DNA from: Apostichopus japonicus
Lineage: Eukaryota > Echinodermata > Holothuroidea > Aspidochirotida > Stichopodidae
Assembly (NCBI RefSeq): GCF_037975245.1
Contig: NC_092568.1
Location: 19,809,001-19,873,000, forward strand
Length of the DNA stretch: 64,000 bases
Direction of reading: 5' to 3'
Numbering within the stretch: position 1 is the first letter of the stretch; each line of letters begins with the position of its first letter. The translations under genes were made by a program, and so were the position numbers. The notes beneath the pieces are model-generated. The model did no database searches, had not been told where the DNA came from, and worked only from the letters and a program-made list of their open reading frames with translations. Shown one piece after another: positions 1 to 10,951 of the stretch.

Positions 1-1094
1 TTCATTTATGTTTAATAGTTAAACTGATTTTCTTTGCTTTTAAATATCTTCCAATAGAAGAGGAAAATAATAGAACTGATACATGACATATTTGTGAATT
101 CCTTTCTAATAATACTGACTGTGAATGTTCTGACCTATGTTGCATATGAGTATGGGAAATGTTTGCCATAAAAAAAGGTCCAAATGTATTATCAACTTCC
201 AATTTTAAATGATTTAGGCTTACACCAACCAGTTACATCATTAGATTTGCAAACTAATGGACAATATCTAGAAACTAAGGACCAACAAGGATGTATTTAT
301 GCAACTTTGCTGTCTCAGAAAGATGCAACAGGCTATAGGTCTCAAAAAACTGTCATATAAACCACAGGGCTTAGTAGAAATTATTTCCATTCCATATCGC
401 AGAAAAGAACCAATACGTTCAAATCTAAGGCTATAACGTGCTAAGTATACTGTGACTGATAAATACGTAACCGAATACCAAAACACTTTACGAACAAATC
501 AATTCCGATACGAATTGCAGTATCTTTACTTCTAAATGAACATCCATATTTACACTATTAATAATTTTCTGTGCAAGAAATATAATTTTCTCTGGCAAAA
601 ATCACGCTTGTTATACAGAAACTGAAAGAGATCTTATGAATTTTTGTTAACGTACACTCAGCATTGATGCTTGCATATATATACCGTAGTGTACTACTAC
701 TGCACAACAGTGTTTTAGCTCGGCCTTCTTGTATCTGACCGTTTCACATTCTGTTTCCGTCCGATTTAGCGCCTAATAACTACATACAGATGAATTTATT
801 CGAGAAATTAGTCAATGTTAGGCCTTCATTATGTTTCTTCCGTCACATCGATATCATAATCTTAGAAAATGGTTACAATTCAACTGGTCAAAATTTGATC
901 TGAAAAAGTTTTGCTGTAGACGAGTGACCAGGCGAACAGTGTAACTGTACATTGGCCGGTCTAGTTCCGTGTTTACACTAACAACCTCGCACTTGACCAA
1001 GTGGCGACGAAACTTAGCGTACTAAGTGATTATGTCCGTAAAATTAGTTCCTCAAAACTTGAGCCTAAAAAGAACGAAATTTCTTCAGACTTAC
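1..1094 (-). other. start of intron 1 of the MSRRKQ zinc-finger-type gene
   Basis: On the minus strand the exon at 1095-1146 is followed by GTAAGT (1094-1089), a near-perfect 5' splice donor, so the DNA from 1094 down to position 1 should be the beginning of a first intron that leaves the window. I see no acceptor followed by a recognisable protein segment here. Short open frames in this stretch (for example 268-486) have no recognisable domain. The next coding exon is expected beyond the left edge. Confidence 0.55.
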
Positions 1095-1146
1095 CCGTTA
1101 AGGTTCTCTTAAGCTGCATAGGGTTGTCCTGCTTCCGGCGTGACAT
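1095..1146 (-). CDS. first coding exon of a FOG/ZFPM-like zinc-finger co-factor (N-terminal NuRD-binding motif)
   Basis: The exon reads MSRRKQDNPMQLKRTLT from the ATG at 1146-1144, followed by a split Gly codon, and stops at a consensus donor (exon G at 1095, then GTAAGT), giving a phase-1 intron. MSRRKQ at the extreme N-terminus is the known motif by which FOG/ZFPM, SALL, BCL11 and ZNF423/521 proteins recruit the NuRD co-repressor through RBBP4/7. The following NPxQxKRxL pattern is closest to vertebrate FOG proteins (MSRRKQSNPRQIKR in FOG1). The same frame stays open upstream to an ATG at 1299, but I chose 1146 because the motif works at a free N-terminus and the context (A at -3) is favourable. 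No zinc finger is in the window, so the family assignment rests on 17 residues; SALL, BCL11 or ZNF423-type membership is the main alternative. Confidence 0.62.
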
Positions 1147-1500
1147 TCTCTCCCGGAGCCGGTGAAGCGGTGGACAGGGCTTTATAGCGAACAAAGACTG
1201 GCGTCCCTGCGCTGAAAATGGCGGTAGTAGTAGTGCGTTTGAAAGAATGAGACGAAGCTCGGTCCGCACTGCTGCGTGCGCACAGTCCATCTCACACACC
1301 TGACCGACAAAAAAATCCAGTCAACGTCGGCGGCGGCGGCGGTCGGGGGAGTGGCCCAGTCAAAACATAACACGCACAAAATAGCCAAACGTTCCCTATT
1401 TTTATTTACTTATAACTTATCATTCATATTTTTTGTACGAATGAGGCACGTCTGTTTTGTTTGGGGTGGAGCTCTCATTTCATTTTCTATTGGTTAATGG
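1147..1500 (-). promoter_or_regulatory. CpG-rich 5' UTR and promoter-like island of the MSRRKQ gene
   Basis: This is the only clearly GC- and CpG-rich stretch in the left part of the window. It includes a (CGG)5 run at about 1328-1342. On the minus strand it carries an NRF1-like TGCGCACGCAG (1282-1272), a YY1-like CCGCCATTTT (1224-1215), a CCAAT box (1493-1489) and a TATAAA (1186-1181). The TATAAA is only about 35 bp before the ATG, so a start site driven by it would leave almost no leader; a dispersed CpG-type start further upstream is more likely. The motifs are seen in the sequence; promoter activity is inferred from position. Confidence 0.45.
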
Positions 1501-3079
<1,579 letters not shown>

Positions 3080-3199
3080 CCTATATACATCTTACTTGTT
3101 TCTCGTAGTATTAAAATTACTTAACTTTATCCATTATCCTACAAGCGTCAAGTTTATTAACTATTCTATATCGGTTAAAACATACGTATAGGCCTATAT

Positions 3200-3486
3200 A
3201 TTATATAATCAGGAGGTTATTTTCACGACGCTTAAACGACCACGAATGTGGGAGAACCCGCAAGGGCTTATGGATTACAACTTTCACGCCTTCCAATTCA
3301 ACAGTTTAACTGAAATAGATACTATTTTCAATTAAAATATCATTTCAGATAGGAAAACCGTAGATTGATCTTGGTTTGAAAGCCCCTAGTAATACCCGGC
3401 CAGCCGGGTATCGAACCCAAAACGTCCTGAGTGCTAAGCATCATTGATTCAAATGCCACCGCCTTTAATCACTCGGCCAAAGCACC
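3200..3486 (-). mobile_element. tRNA-derived SINE, copy 1
   Basis: Read on the minus strand, the element starts with a tRNA Ser/Leu-like head: an A box within TTGGCCGAGTGATTA (around 3480-3466), a long variable-arm-like stretch, and a B box GGTTCGATACC (3418-3408). A unique body of about 190 bp follows, containing ATCAATCTACGGTTTTCC, TTGAATTGGAAG and TAAGCCCTTGCGGGTT, ending in an AT-rich tail. The same order of blocks is present at 24663-24960 on the plus strand with scattered substitutions and small indels, which defines a dispersed family. Head plus body plus AT-rich tail is the usual SINE plan. No clear target duplication was found for this copy. Confidence 0.8.
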
Positions 3487-3938
3487 TACACGGAGAGAGA
3501 GAGAGAGGTGGAGAGGAATACATTAAATCTGATTCGTATAATATCCATGCAGCGTCCAATACATTTATCCCTTTTCCTTTTTATGGGTTTTGCAGTAGTC
3601 CACCGACGTACAGACATTTTTATACGGGTCATTAGATTTAAAGTCTTACTTGTTTAGTTCTGTCAAAGGAGCCGCTATTGAACATCTGTTGCTTGCTGGG
3701 CTCAACTAAATTTCGTTTTATCTTGAGCTTGCAATAATCTGTTTTGGAAATATATACCCGTATTTTAGTCAAATGCATCTGTTTTTCGTGGCTTGACGTG
3801 ACCAAAGTCAAACTTAACTTATAAAGTTAATTATTCACGGTTTATATGACGCTTTGATAAACAGGATGAAAATGGAGATTATTGTAGAATGCCCTGCAAG
3901 ATAACGAATATGAAATTACACATGAACATGTATGGTGT

Positions 3939-3973
<35 letters not shown>

Positions 3974-4785
3974 CGTACTAAATGTATGGAGTGAATCTTG
4001 CATTGAACGTTTGAGTGATTAATTGATATCTGAACATTCATGAGCACATCCCAATCCCCCGCTGCCCGTCCCCCGCATCCCCTCCCCCTCCCCATCATCT
4101 TCATCTGGGCAAAGAGAAATTGGGCCTAAAAGACAAACGGTGAAACGGTTGGTATCGAAATAATGAAGGGAAAATGAATTCGTTAAATGATTGACCATGC
4201 ATAAGTAAGTACTTCATATATATAGGGAGTTGCAAATAGTAGGCAATTGTGTAACAATAAAGACTGATTACCGAACAGAGAATATGATCAACAGTGTCGT
4301 TGGATCGTACATGTTTATCCTGTAGAACAACGTTTACAATTATAACCTGCAAAAATAAAACAATTAATTTGCACAAAGGTTTTGCACAAAATTTTCGAAA
4401 TCTACAACTCGTGTGTATTGTGTATCTCCCGGTATCGACCGTATGCACCATATGATCATTTTCGTCACCCAGTTTACTCATGTAAACTGGGCTTAAATGT
4501 TGATTTCTATGAAGGTTTATGATAGTGTAGGCGTTGGCCGTTCAGTTGCAGAGTGATAATGCAGGAGTATATATAGAACGAACTATATAACATTCGGGTT
4601 TCGGCACTGACTTGCATTGCAACAATCCAATTCCCCTTATTACCCATGCATGGGTACAGGTAATATATGAAATAAGAGAATGCATCACTTAGGATATAAA
4701 GCGTTGCCTTTTCAAATTAAGAATGGCTAAATTAAGGGCACAGAATTAAGTTTGACATGTTTTGAACTGTGTGAAATAAGTTGGC
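3487..4785. other. intergenic DNA with a 10-bp perfect hairpin
   Basis: No gene recognised. Notable items are a short TA run (3941-3969), a 16-bp palindrome at 4641-4656 and a perfect hairpin at 4468-4491 (CCCAGTTTAC, 4-nt loop, GTAAACTGGG). Open frames such as 4101-4481 on the minus strand contain no recognisable domain and have intergenic-like composition. Confidence 0.5.
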
Positions 4786-4822
4786 CTGACGTTTTGATCC
4801 TCCGTCGCAAGATCTTCGTCAG
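4786..4822. repeat. imperfect inverted repeat (CTGACG...GATC / GATC...CGTCAG)
   Basis: CTGACG and GATC on the left arm pair with GATC and CGTCAG on the right arm, separated by unpaired TTTT and TT bulges and an 11-nt loop. It could be a fragment of a retroelement end, but no element body was recognised next to it. Confidence 0.4.
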
Positions 4823-4879
4823 AGGCTAAAATCTTTTTTTTTTAAATTGTTTAGAAATCACGGTGATCAGTTCAGGTTG

Positions 4880-4968
4880 TATTTCTACAACACTTTGAAG
4901 TTTTGCCAAATGACCCTTTAAGACAGCTGAGGTTCATCCATGAAAGTGACTGATCTGTCTATAATCTA
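4880..4968. repeat. weak dispersed repeat, similar to 41688-41775
   Basis: Both stretches share, in order, GTATnTCT.nAACACTTT, a T-rich link, GA(c/t)CCTTTTA-like sequence, CAGCTGAGGTTCATC and a TGACTG block. The similarity is clear by eye but gapped, suggesting an old dispersed element of unknown type. Confidence 0.4.
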
Positions 4969-5010
4969 ACATTTTTAGGGATGAGTTATTAGAGTGACAA
5001 AACAATCAAT

Positions 5011-5383
5011 CAGTGGCGTAGGAAGGTACTTTTGAGTGGGGGGCTGAAGACTGATGGCCGACCTGGGGAGGGGTCTAAGGGGAGGGGGTGTACCCCTCCC
5101 CTTTGGAATTTTTTGCATTTCCAGGTGGCCTCAGATGCGATTTGGTGCAATATAGCACACTTCAACACCCACTTCATTTTGTAAACTTAATTTTGTATTT
5201 TCACCTGGCCTTAGATGCAATTTGGTGCTCCAAATGAGGTTTTTTTTCTCATTTGGAAATGAAAAAGGGGTTTTCTGACTTGCGAAACGGGGGGGGGCGG
5301 AATGATACTTCCGCCCCTCCACATTTTTCACTGGGGGGGGGGGGGGCTGGCGCCCCCAGGCCCCCCCGGTTCCTACGCCCTTG
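5011..5383. mobile_element. non-autonomous hAT-type element (MITE) with perfect 8-bp target duplication
   Basis: A 373-bp segment with terminal inverted repeats CAGTGGCGTAGGAA (left) and TTCCTACGCCCTTG (right). It is flanked by identical 8-bp direct repeats CAATCAAT at 5003-5010 and 5384-5391. The interior is G/C-run rich and has no transposase frame. An 8-bp duplication and CAnnGGCGTAG termini are typical of hAT-superfamily miniature elements. Confidence 0.85.
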
Positions 5384-5457
5384 CAATCAATTAACATTAA
5401 AATTGGTCCACGCGTGCAACGAGGAGCGCCGAAGTCATCATCAATGTAGCCTTAGAG

Positions 5458-5788
5458 CAGGGTTTCCCTAACCTTATCCTCCTGTGGATGTCAGAGTTGT
5501 CCACGAACCCCCAACTTTTCGAGTCACGATCTGAGTCATTATTATACTTTAATACGCATAACAGTGCTTCGTAAAAGATCAAGTTCATATAGTGTAATAT
5601 TGTAAAATGAAAAAAAAAAGAGTTTGTCGATAGGTACGACTTTTGTACATTACTAAATAATATGCTATATCAGATTTTAGTTCAACAAAAAGTACTCTAG
5701 TTTTGACTTTCAGAAACGTCTCACGAACCCCATGGAATGGACTCACGCACCCCCTGTGATTTCATGCACCCCAGTTAGGGAACCCCTG
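5458..5788. mobile_element. non-autonomous hAT-type element (MITE) with perfect 8-bp target duplication
   Basis: A 331-bp segment beginning CAGGGTTTCCCTAACCTTA and ending AGTTAGGGAACCCCTG, which pair as imperfect terminal inverted repeats. Identical 8-bp direct repeats CCTTAGAG flank it at 5450-5457 and 5789-5796. The interior is AT-rich with no coding capacity. It lies only 66 bp from the preceding element's right duplication, but their termini and target sites differ, so these are independent insertions. Confidence 0.85.
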
Positions 5789-5796
5789 CCTTAGAG

Positions 5797-7344
5797 GAAC
5801 ATTTAATTTTCTTTGGCCTATATATAACGTATCAAGCCTATATAAAACCAAATCCCATCTAACAAACATCCTCAAACAAAGCGTGTAAAATGACGATGAA
5901 CGGTATTCACTTTGAAAGCGCTTAAAGAGACTATACCGTCAAGAAGTTCTCCTGATATAAGAAGTACATTTGACATACCAGGGAATTTCCATAGCAACTC
6001 CCTGGACATACTATATATACCAAATTTTACAATAAGGTCAAATCCTGTCCAAAATTTAACAAAATCAACGCAAATATTTGTGCATACCCGAAGCAACTAT
6101 TTTGTCATTCCCATTGGTTTTATTTCTTTCTTTTCTCTCTAGATGTATTTATTTATTGACTATAACTCGCACCCCCTCCCCCCCCCCCCTCTTATAATTA
6201 ATTTTTTTACATCTGTGATATATTAGGTTAGTGATGGTAGGTGTGTGTATATATATAACGTATAGACTATATCGTTAAGGTATAACACTAAGGTGAACCT
6301 ACCCATACAGCTGTTACTATATAAAACTGACAGCCTATACAGTACAAGATTTATATATTTTACCAGTGCATCTGGTCCAAGTTCCATCTCCTTTTCCACT
6401 GTATTTTCCAACCACTGAATTAAATCGATTTTTAAGGTTGAAAGAAAGTTTTTCAAGCATTCGTATTGCTTCTGTTGAAAAGAGCATACTGCAAGACGGT
6501 ATTCTCTAAGCAGAAAAAGCTAGGGTTTATTTCTCCTTTAAACAAAGGCAAATATAATGCTTTTAGCTTAAAGTTTTCACAAATTAAAAGTAGTACTGAA
6601 AACCAATCTGCACTGGTAATAAAGATGTGTTTCTTTCTCTTTTTGTATCTGTCTGTTAACAATTACATTTCATTATTAGAAGTCAACCTACTGTCTTCTA
6701 ACTTTGAAACTAAACGAGAGGAATATGTTAAAGATATATTCCATTTTGTATCAGATAGGAACACGACCCCTGACTAACTTTTGCTTTGAATGCACGCAAA
6801 AAGTATAGTCCAGAGGAAAATCTGTTCAAACTTTTGCAATTTCTACCAAGCGTTTTTAATATTGGCAGTTTTACCACACAAGTGAACTTGACATATAACA
6901 GGTGTGATGTCATATCTAAGCAATGACAGCAAAATGTTTGAATTTTATTGTTTGAACTTGGATTTAAATAAGGTTCCAACAGTTCTACGTTTTATGCTTA
7001 ATATGCATCCCGCCAATTTTGAAGAAAATTCAATGAAGATTTTAAAGAAGAGCTGAAACTAATTTTTTATTTCTCGGGGTGATGATTGTTGCTCAGTGTA
7101 TTTATCTTGATAAGATGAGCTGTCGCGTGTTTGAAACTTTTGATTGGTTCAACTGATAAAATTATTTACTAGGAACTAAGATACATTTAAAGAGTTGACA
7201 TGAAGAAGCTGTACTGCCTTGTCATCGTGTGCGAAAGATTGATTGTTCTCTTTCACAAATTACCCAGCAAAAGGTCAAACCACTTTCTCGATCCTTAAAG
7301 GCATTGAAGATTCGCCCCAAACAGCGTCCCGCCATCTTTAAAAA
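5797..7344. other. intergenic DNA
   Basis: No gene recognised. There is a C run at about 6172-6190 and short TA runs. Overlapping open frames on both strands (5872-6142, 6223-6777) are AT-rich with no recognisable domains and are taken as chance. Confidence 0.5.
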
Positions 7345-7659
7345 GTTAACTTTCCGTTGCTTGCAAGTGAAGTTTTTCTCTTGTCGCTACAAAATGCAGA
7401 CAGTAATGAAACGTGATACCTTGTTATCTTTAGTTGGACCTGAGATGTCCATCGCTGTATCGTTTGTACACTGTGCTGTGGGTATTGACCGCAGCTGTAT
7501 GTACTGACTGTACAATAGTGTCTAATTACCGTCGGTAGCAGGCTGTGTGTGTATTTTTTTGGGATCGATGGTGGTGTCTAACACTTCTGTTACACCTCTT
7601 TCGAAACTAAATCAGATTACCGGCATTAGACGTTTCTTTTTGCGCGAGTCTTCACACCC
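7345..7659 (+). mobile_element. copy 1 of a ~310-bp dispersed element (strand arbitrary)
   Basis: Closely similar over its length to 54643-54951 in the same orientation, from ACTTTCCGTTGCTTGCAAG through GAAACGTGATACCTTGTTAT and ATCAGATTACCGGCATTAGA-type blocks to GAGTCTTCAC. The two copies differ by indels that break every shared reading frame, so it is not a protein-coding unit. TTTAA sequence lies just before the start and just after the end, consistent with a short target duplication at a TTTAA site. The class (SINE-like, LINE tail or LTR fragment) is unknown; I saw no A/B boxes or hammerhead motif. Confidence 0.75.
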
Positions 7660-7664
7660 TTTAA

Positions 7665-9732
7665 ATCCGCAGCAAGGTTGGGTCACGGTGGGAGGGGGCG
7701 GGGAAGCATTTCCTCTGTGCAGACTATAAGGCGTTGAAAAGCTTCACAAGTTACCGGACACGAATATTGTGGTCCTCCTTTAATTATCCCCTCCCATCTC
7801 CCTCAACTCAGAACCCCTGGTATTGGACCTTATTGCTGCCCAGATATGATAGCAAGTCAAATGAGTGACATATATGCTTCAAACTTCACCAAATATTTTA
7901 TCATTCAACCTGAAGGCGTTCCCCCTCATTGAGCCATTCATTGTCTAGTTGAACGCTCCCAGTTGTCTGTGGGTATTTTCTTTAGACGGTCATTGTACCT
8001 AAATTCTTGAAAATTTGAATAATATTAAACATGGCATTCTACGAATCAGTTGAAATTCTGATGACTTAAATATAACTTTGAAAAATTTATCAGCTAGAGT
8101 ATATAGCTGGCCGTTATTAATTAACCCAGTATACTAGATGTTCTGACTATGTGACTCCCGGGCCATATTCGAAAATAAATGGATTTCCATCTGGCCCACA
8201 AAAAACAGCAAAGAAAAAAAAAGAATCGGTCCACTATATATCACGAGGAGCCATAAATTTGAGGACTCTTCGGATTTACCCTGACACATCTATCCTGCAA
8301 CATATATGGGACTAGACTTCGACAATAAGGTGCACAGGATAGCAAATAATAGATTGATTTAGGTCGGGGTCGGGGTCGGGGCATGAACCGAGTGGCGAGT
8401 TGAAATGGGGACCATAGCCCCCCTCTTCCGTTCACCCCTCCCCTTACGCACCGTCACTGTACGTAGGTGCAGTGGAATTTTGATTCCGTCTTGCCCCCCC
8501 CCCTCCCCCTTCCGGCCTATGTAGAAAAGGAAGTGAGCGCATATGTCCGATGCATATACATCTGGACGAAAAGAACAACGCTCCTTTGTATTAAACGCAA
8601 CACGGGAAGTGGCAGCCGCCAATAGATGTCGAGTGAAATATTAGCTATTGTTTATATATTGTAATTCAAAGTCAGACGTACGGTAGCGATGAAGGGCCAT
8701 CATCAGTATATGTACCCAAAATATTTTATTTAGAGTAAACTGATTCCGAATAATGGAATTGATAGATGTCCTGTACGAGCCATCTCTCTCTGAGGAAGTT
8801 TACTCATTATGTTAGACATTGAATTGTTCGGTCCCCTCCCTTTCCCTACCCTTTCGATAAGTTTGTATGTGAAAGGTAAGTGCTAAATTTGGATTTGTAC
8901 ATGCATGCAGGAGATCAATTCTAGCCGTTCGTATTGAGGCTGCCATGGTAGCTTGCTATTCGAGATTCCTGTTAATTTGGGAAAATGTGTAAAATAATCG
9001 ATCATTTCAGTAGATTAAAACAAACAAAAAACGGTGAAAGGTTCGTCCCAAAAGACAATCTTTTTAATATTTACTTTTACTATATACCGGTAGCTTATAA
9101 ATTTGCCACGAAATTACACAAAGCTGTTGTGTGTATAAGTGTTTTTCTTGTCTGACCCTGTTTTGTGTGTGTTTGTGTTGTGTGCCATGTGTCTCTCTCT
9201 TTGCCTGTATATATTCCAATAACAGGATGTCCATATATGAGGAACCATATTCAGTATGGCTATCAATGTTATACGCTTACTTATTATGGACTTTGAACAA
9301 ACGGATAGTTACAATTGTCTCGAACCACTAGTCCGTTAATGTAGACAAAACAAAAATTCTATTCAAGAAATAGCCTACACCGTTGCTTGTCTTCTTGTAT
9401 AAGGTAATCAGGTGGGGGTGTTTACCATTATATTTTCATTCTATTATATATACGTAACCATGAAACAAGAGAACCAACTGTGAAAGGAAAGGTTTCAATG
9501 GACAGTTGTATAGGTCATACACTGCCGACGCACTCAGGTTGTACTATTTTAGGCTTTTTATCATGGCCTCGACATGAGCGGTCAAAGCCTCCCACAGATG
9601 GCTGTTTACGATATAGAATGTGTTCATAGTTGATGGTATGTAGAGTTGCATACTAAAAATAGCTAACACTGGTATACTGTCGGCTGATCATGATAATGTA
9701 CGTAAAAATATCGGCCTGTACATGCAAGTGGT
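7665..9732. other. intergenic DNA
   Basis: No gene recognised. Contains a small (GGGGTC)n stretch near 8361-8380 and C-rich runs around 8420-8515, possibly remnants of a GC-run-containing DNA element without visible ends. Open frames here are short and featureless. Confidence 0.5.
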
Positions 9733-9752
9733 TATATATATATATCTATATC

Positions 9753-9820
<68 letters not shown>

Positions 9821-9872
9821 GATATATATATAGATATATATATAGATATATACGGTGATATATATATATATA
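9733..9872. repeat. TA/GATA-type microsatellite
   Basis: About 140 bp of TA repeats broken by regularly spaced single C or G bases (TATATC and GATATATA units). The long Tyr/Ile frames it creates on both strands are artefacts. Confidence 0.95.
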
Positions 9873-10628
9873 AATTTATACTATTTGCATATATTATGCA
9901 CTTTATACATGGATACAACTAAAACATATCATTTATGATCCGACTTAAAACGGATTATTTACATATACAACAGCTCCCGCTGCACAAAGAAACAAAGACA
10001 TGAATAAATTTAAGCCAGTATTGCCTTTTTGTCCTCAACCAACGACATATAAGTCTTTACAACACGTTTCGATAGCCTACAACAACAAAGCCCGCTACAC
10101 TCAACAACACATACATACATCATAGATTTAGTTATGGCCTACCAAATGTTTACATGCATGTCAGATATACATCGGCCTGAAACCTTAAATTATTTACATA
10201 TAGAGAAAGAACATAGAAGTGAATCATTAAATGATATCGTTAATTAATTCACACATTGTGTGCGAAGAGAACCTGCTGGAAACTGGAATGTGATTAAATG
10301 TAACTGTATGTATGCAAAGTACAACCAGCAGCTTAGCATTATTCCGAGGTCAGTATCGTAGCAATTGTGCGGAGGTCCCTGGGGGTTGGAGTAAAGAATA
10401 AAGGAGCGGAACGATTTCACCAACAAATTCTCCTAACACTACCCGACCCCCATCTCAAGACAATGAAGAAAATAATTAGGATCGAAAGAAACCTCCCACC
10501 CCCTTCCCCTCCAAGTCATTTTCTTGAAAGTCTAAGAAAAGTAAATTATTGTGAGCTTAATTCATAACTGTAACAGATGTGTTCCAATGACTTAAAACGT
10601 AAGCAGGACTGCCCTGAAATATCGCATC
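9873..10628. other. intergenic DNA
   Basis: No gene or repeat structure recognised; AT-rich unique-looking sequence. Confidence 0.5.
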
Positions 10629-10951
10629 ATAGTCCCGTACCACTCGACCACAATGATTCTACTGGTGTGTGAAAGCGTATAAACTGGCTTTGTATAACTG
10701 TCAATGAGGGCGTATTACCCAAGTGTTATGATTGTACAGAGTGCACCCCTAGCTGGTGCTTTTGAATCTGACAATTTACACAGAATTACCACTTTTTATA
10801 GGCAAGCCAAGCTGTGGTCGTGTAGTACGGACTTCGGTCTGTGACACAAGGTTCGAGGTTCGATTCCTACCTTCGCCTGATGAGTCCCAAAAAAGGACGA
10901 AACCGGTCGTGAAGTGGAAGTTTTCTGGTGTGTTAATCTTTGTTAATTTAA
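10629..10951 (+). mobile_element. hammerhead/tRNA-like retroelement, copy A (imperfect inverted dimer)
   Basis: The right half (about 10811-10951, plus strand) has an A-box-like TGGTCGTGTAG (10815-10825), a B box GGTTCGATTCC (10857-10867), a complete hammerhead core (10871-10914) and the 3' block TTTTCTGGTGTGTTAATCTT. The left half (10629-10770) matches the interior of the copy at 33655-34013 in reverse orientation, including the A box on the minus strand (10650-10640) and the CAGAGTGC block. The copy is therefore two units facing away from each other, with the outer part of the left unit deleted. Likely classes are a Penelope-like-element terminal repeat, a retrozyme, or a pol III SINE-like hammerhead element. 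No reverse transcriptase is present. Confidence 0.75.
10871..10914 (+). ncRNA. hammerhead ribozyme (type I, very short stem III)
   Basis: The core reads CTGATGA, stem II GTCC/GGAC with loop CAAAAAA, then GAAA. Stem III is ACC/GGT with essentially no loop, followed by the GTC cleavage triplet (predicted cut after 10908). Stem I is CTTCGC (10871-10876) pairing with GTGAAG (10909-10914), with one G-U pair. All conserved core positions are present. Minimal type I hammerheads with tiny stem III are known from Penelope-like elements and usually need dimeric RNA for efficient cleavage. Confidence 0.85.

Noticed and set aside
1030-1299. Upstream in-frame ATG at 1299 giving an 89-codon frame through the MSRRKQ exon
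   Set aside because: MSRRKQ functions at the extreme N-terminus in all known families, and the frame past 1095 reads through a consensus splice donor; the upstream part is taken as 5' UTR.
4641-4656. 16-bp perfect palindrome TACCCATGCATGGGTA
   Set aside because: About one such palindrome is expected by chance in 64 kb, and nothing around it suggests an operator or element end.
7229-7507. 92-codon frame overlapping the ~310-bp repeat
   Set aside because: The second copy at 54643-54951 has frameshifting indels relative to it, so the frame is not under protein-level constraint.
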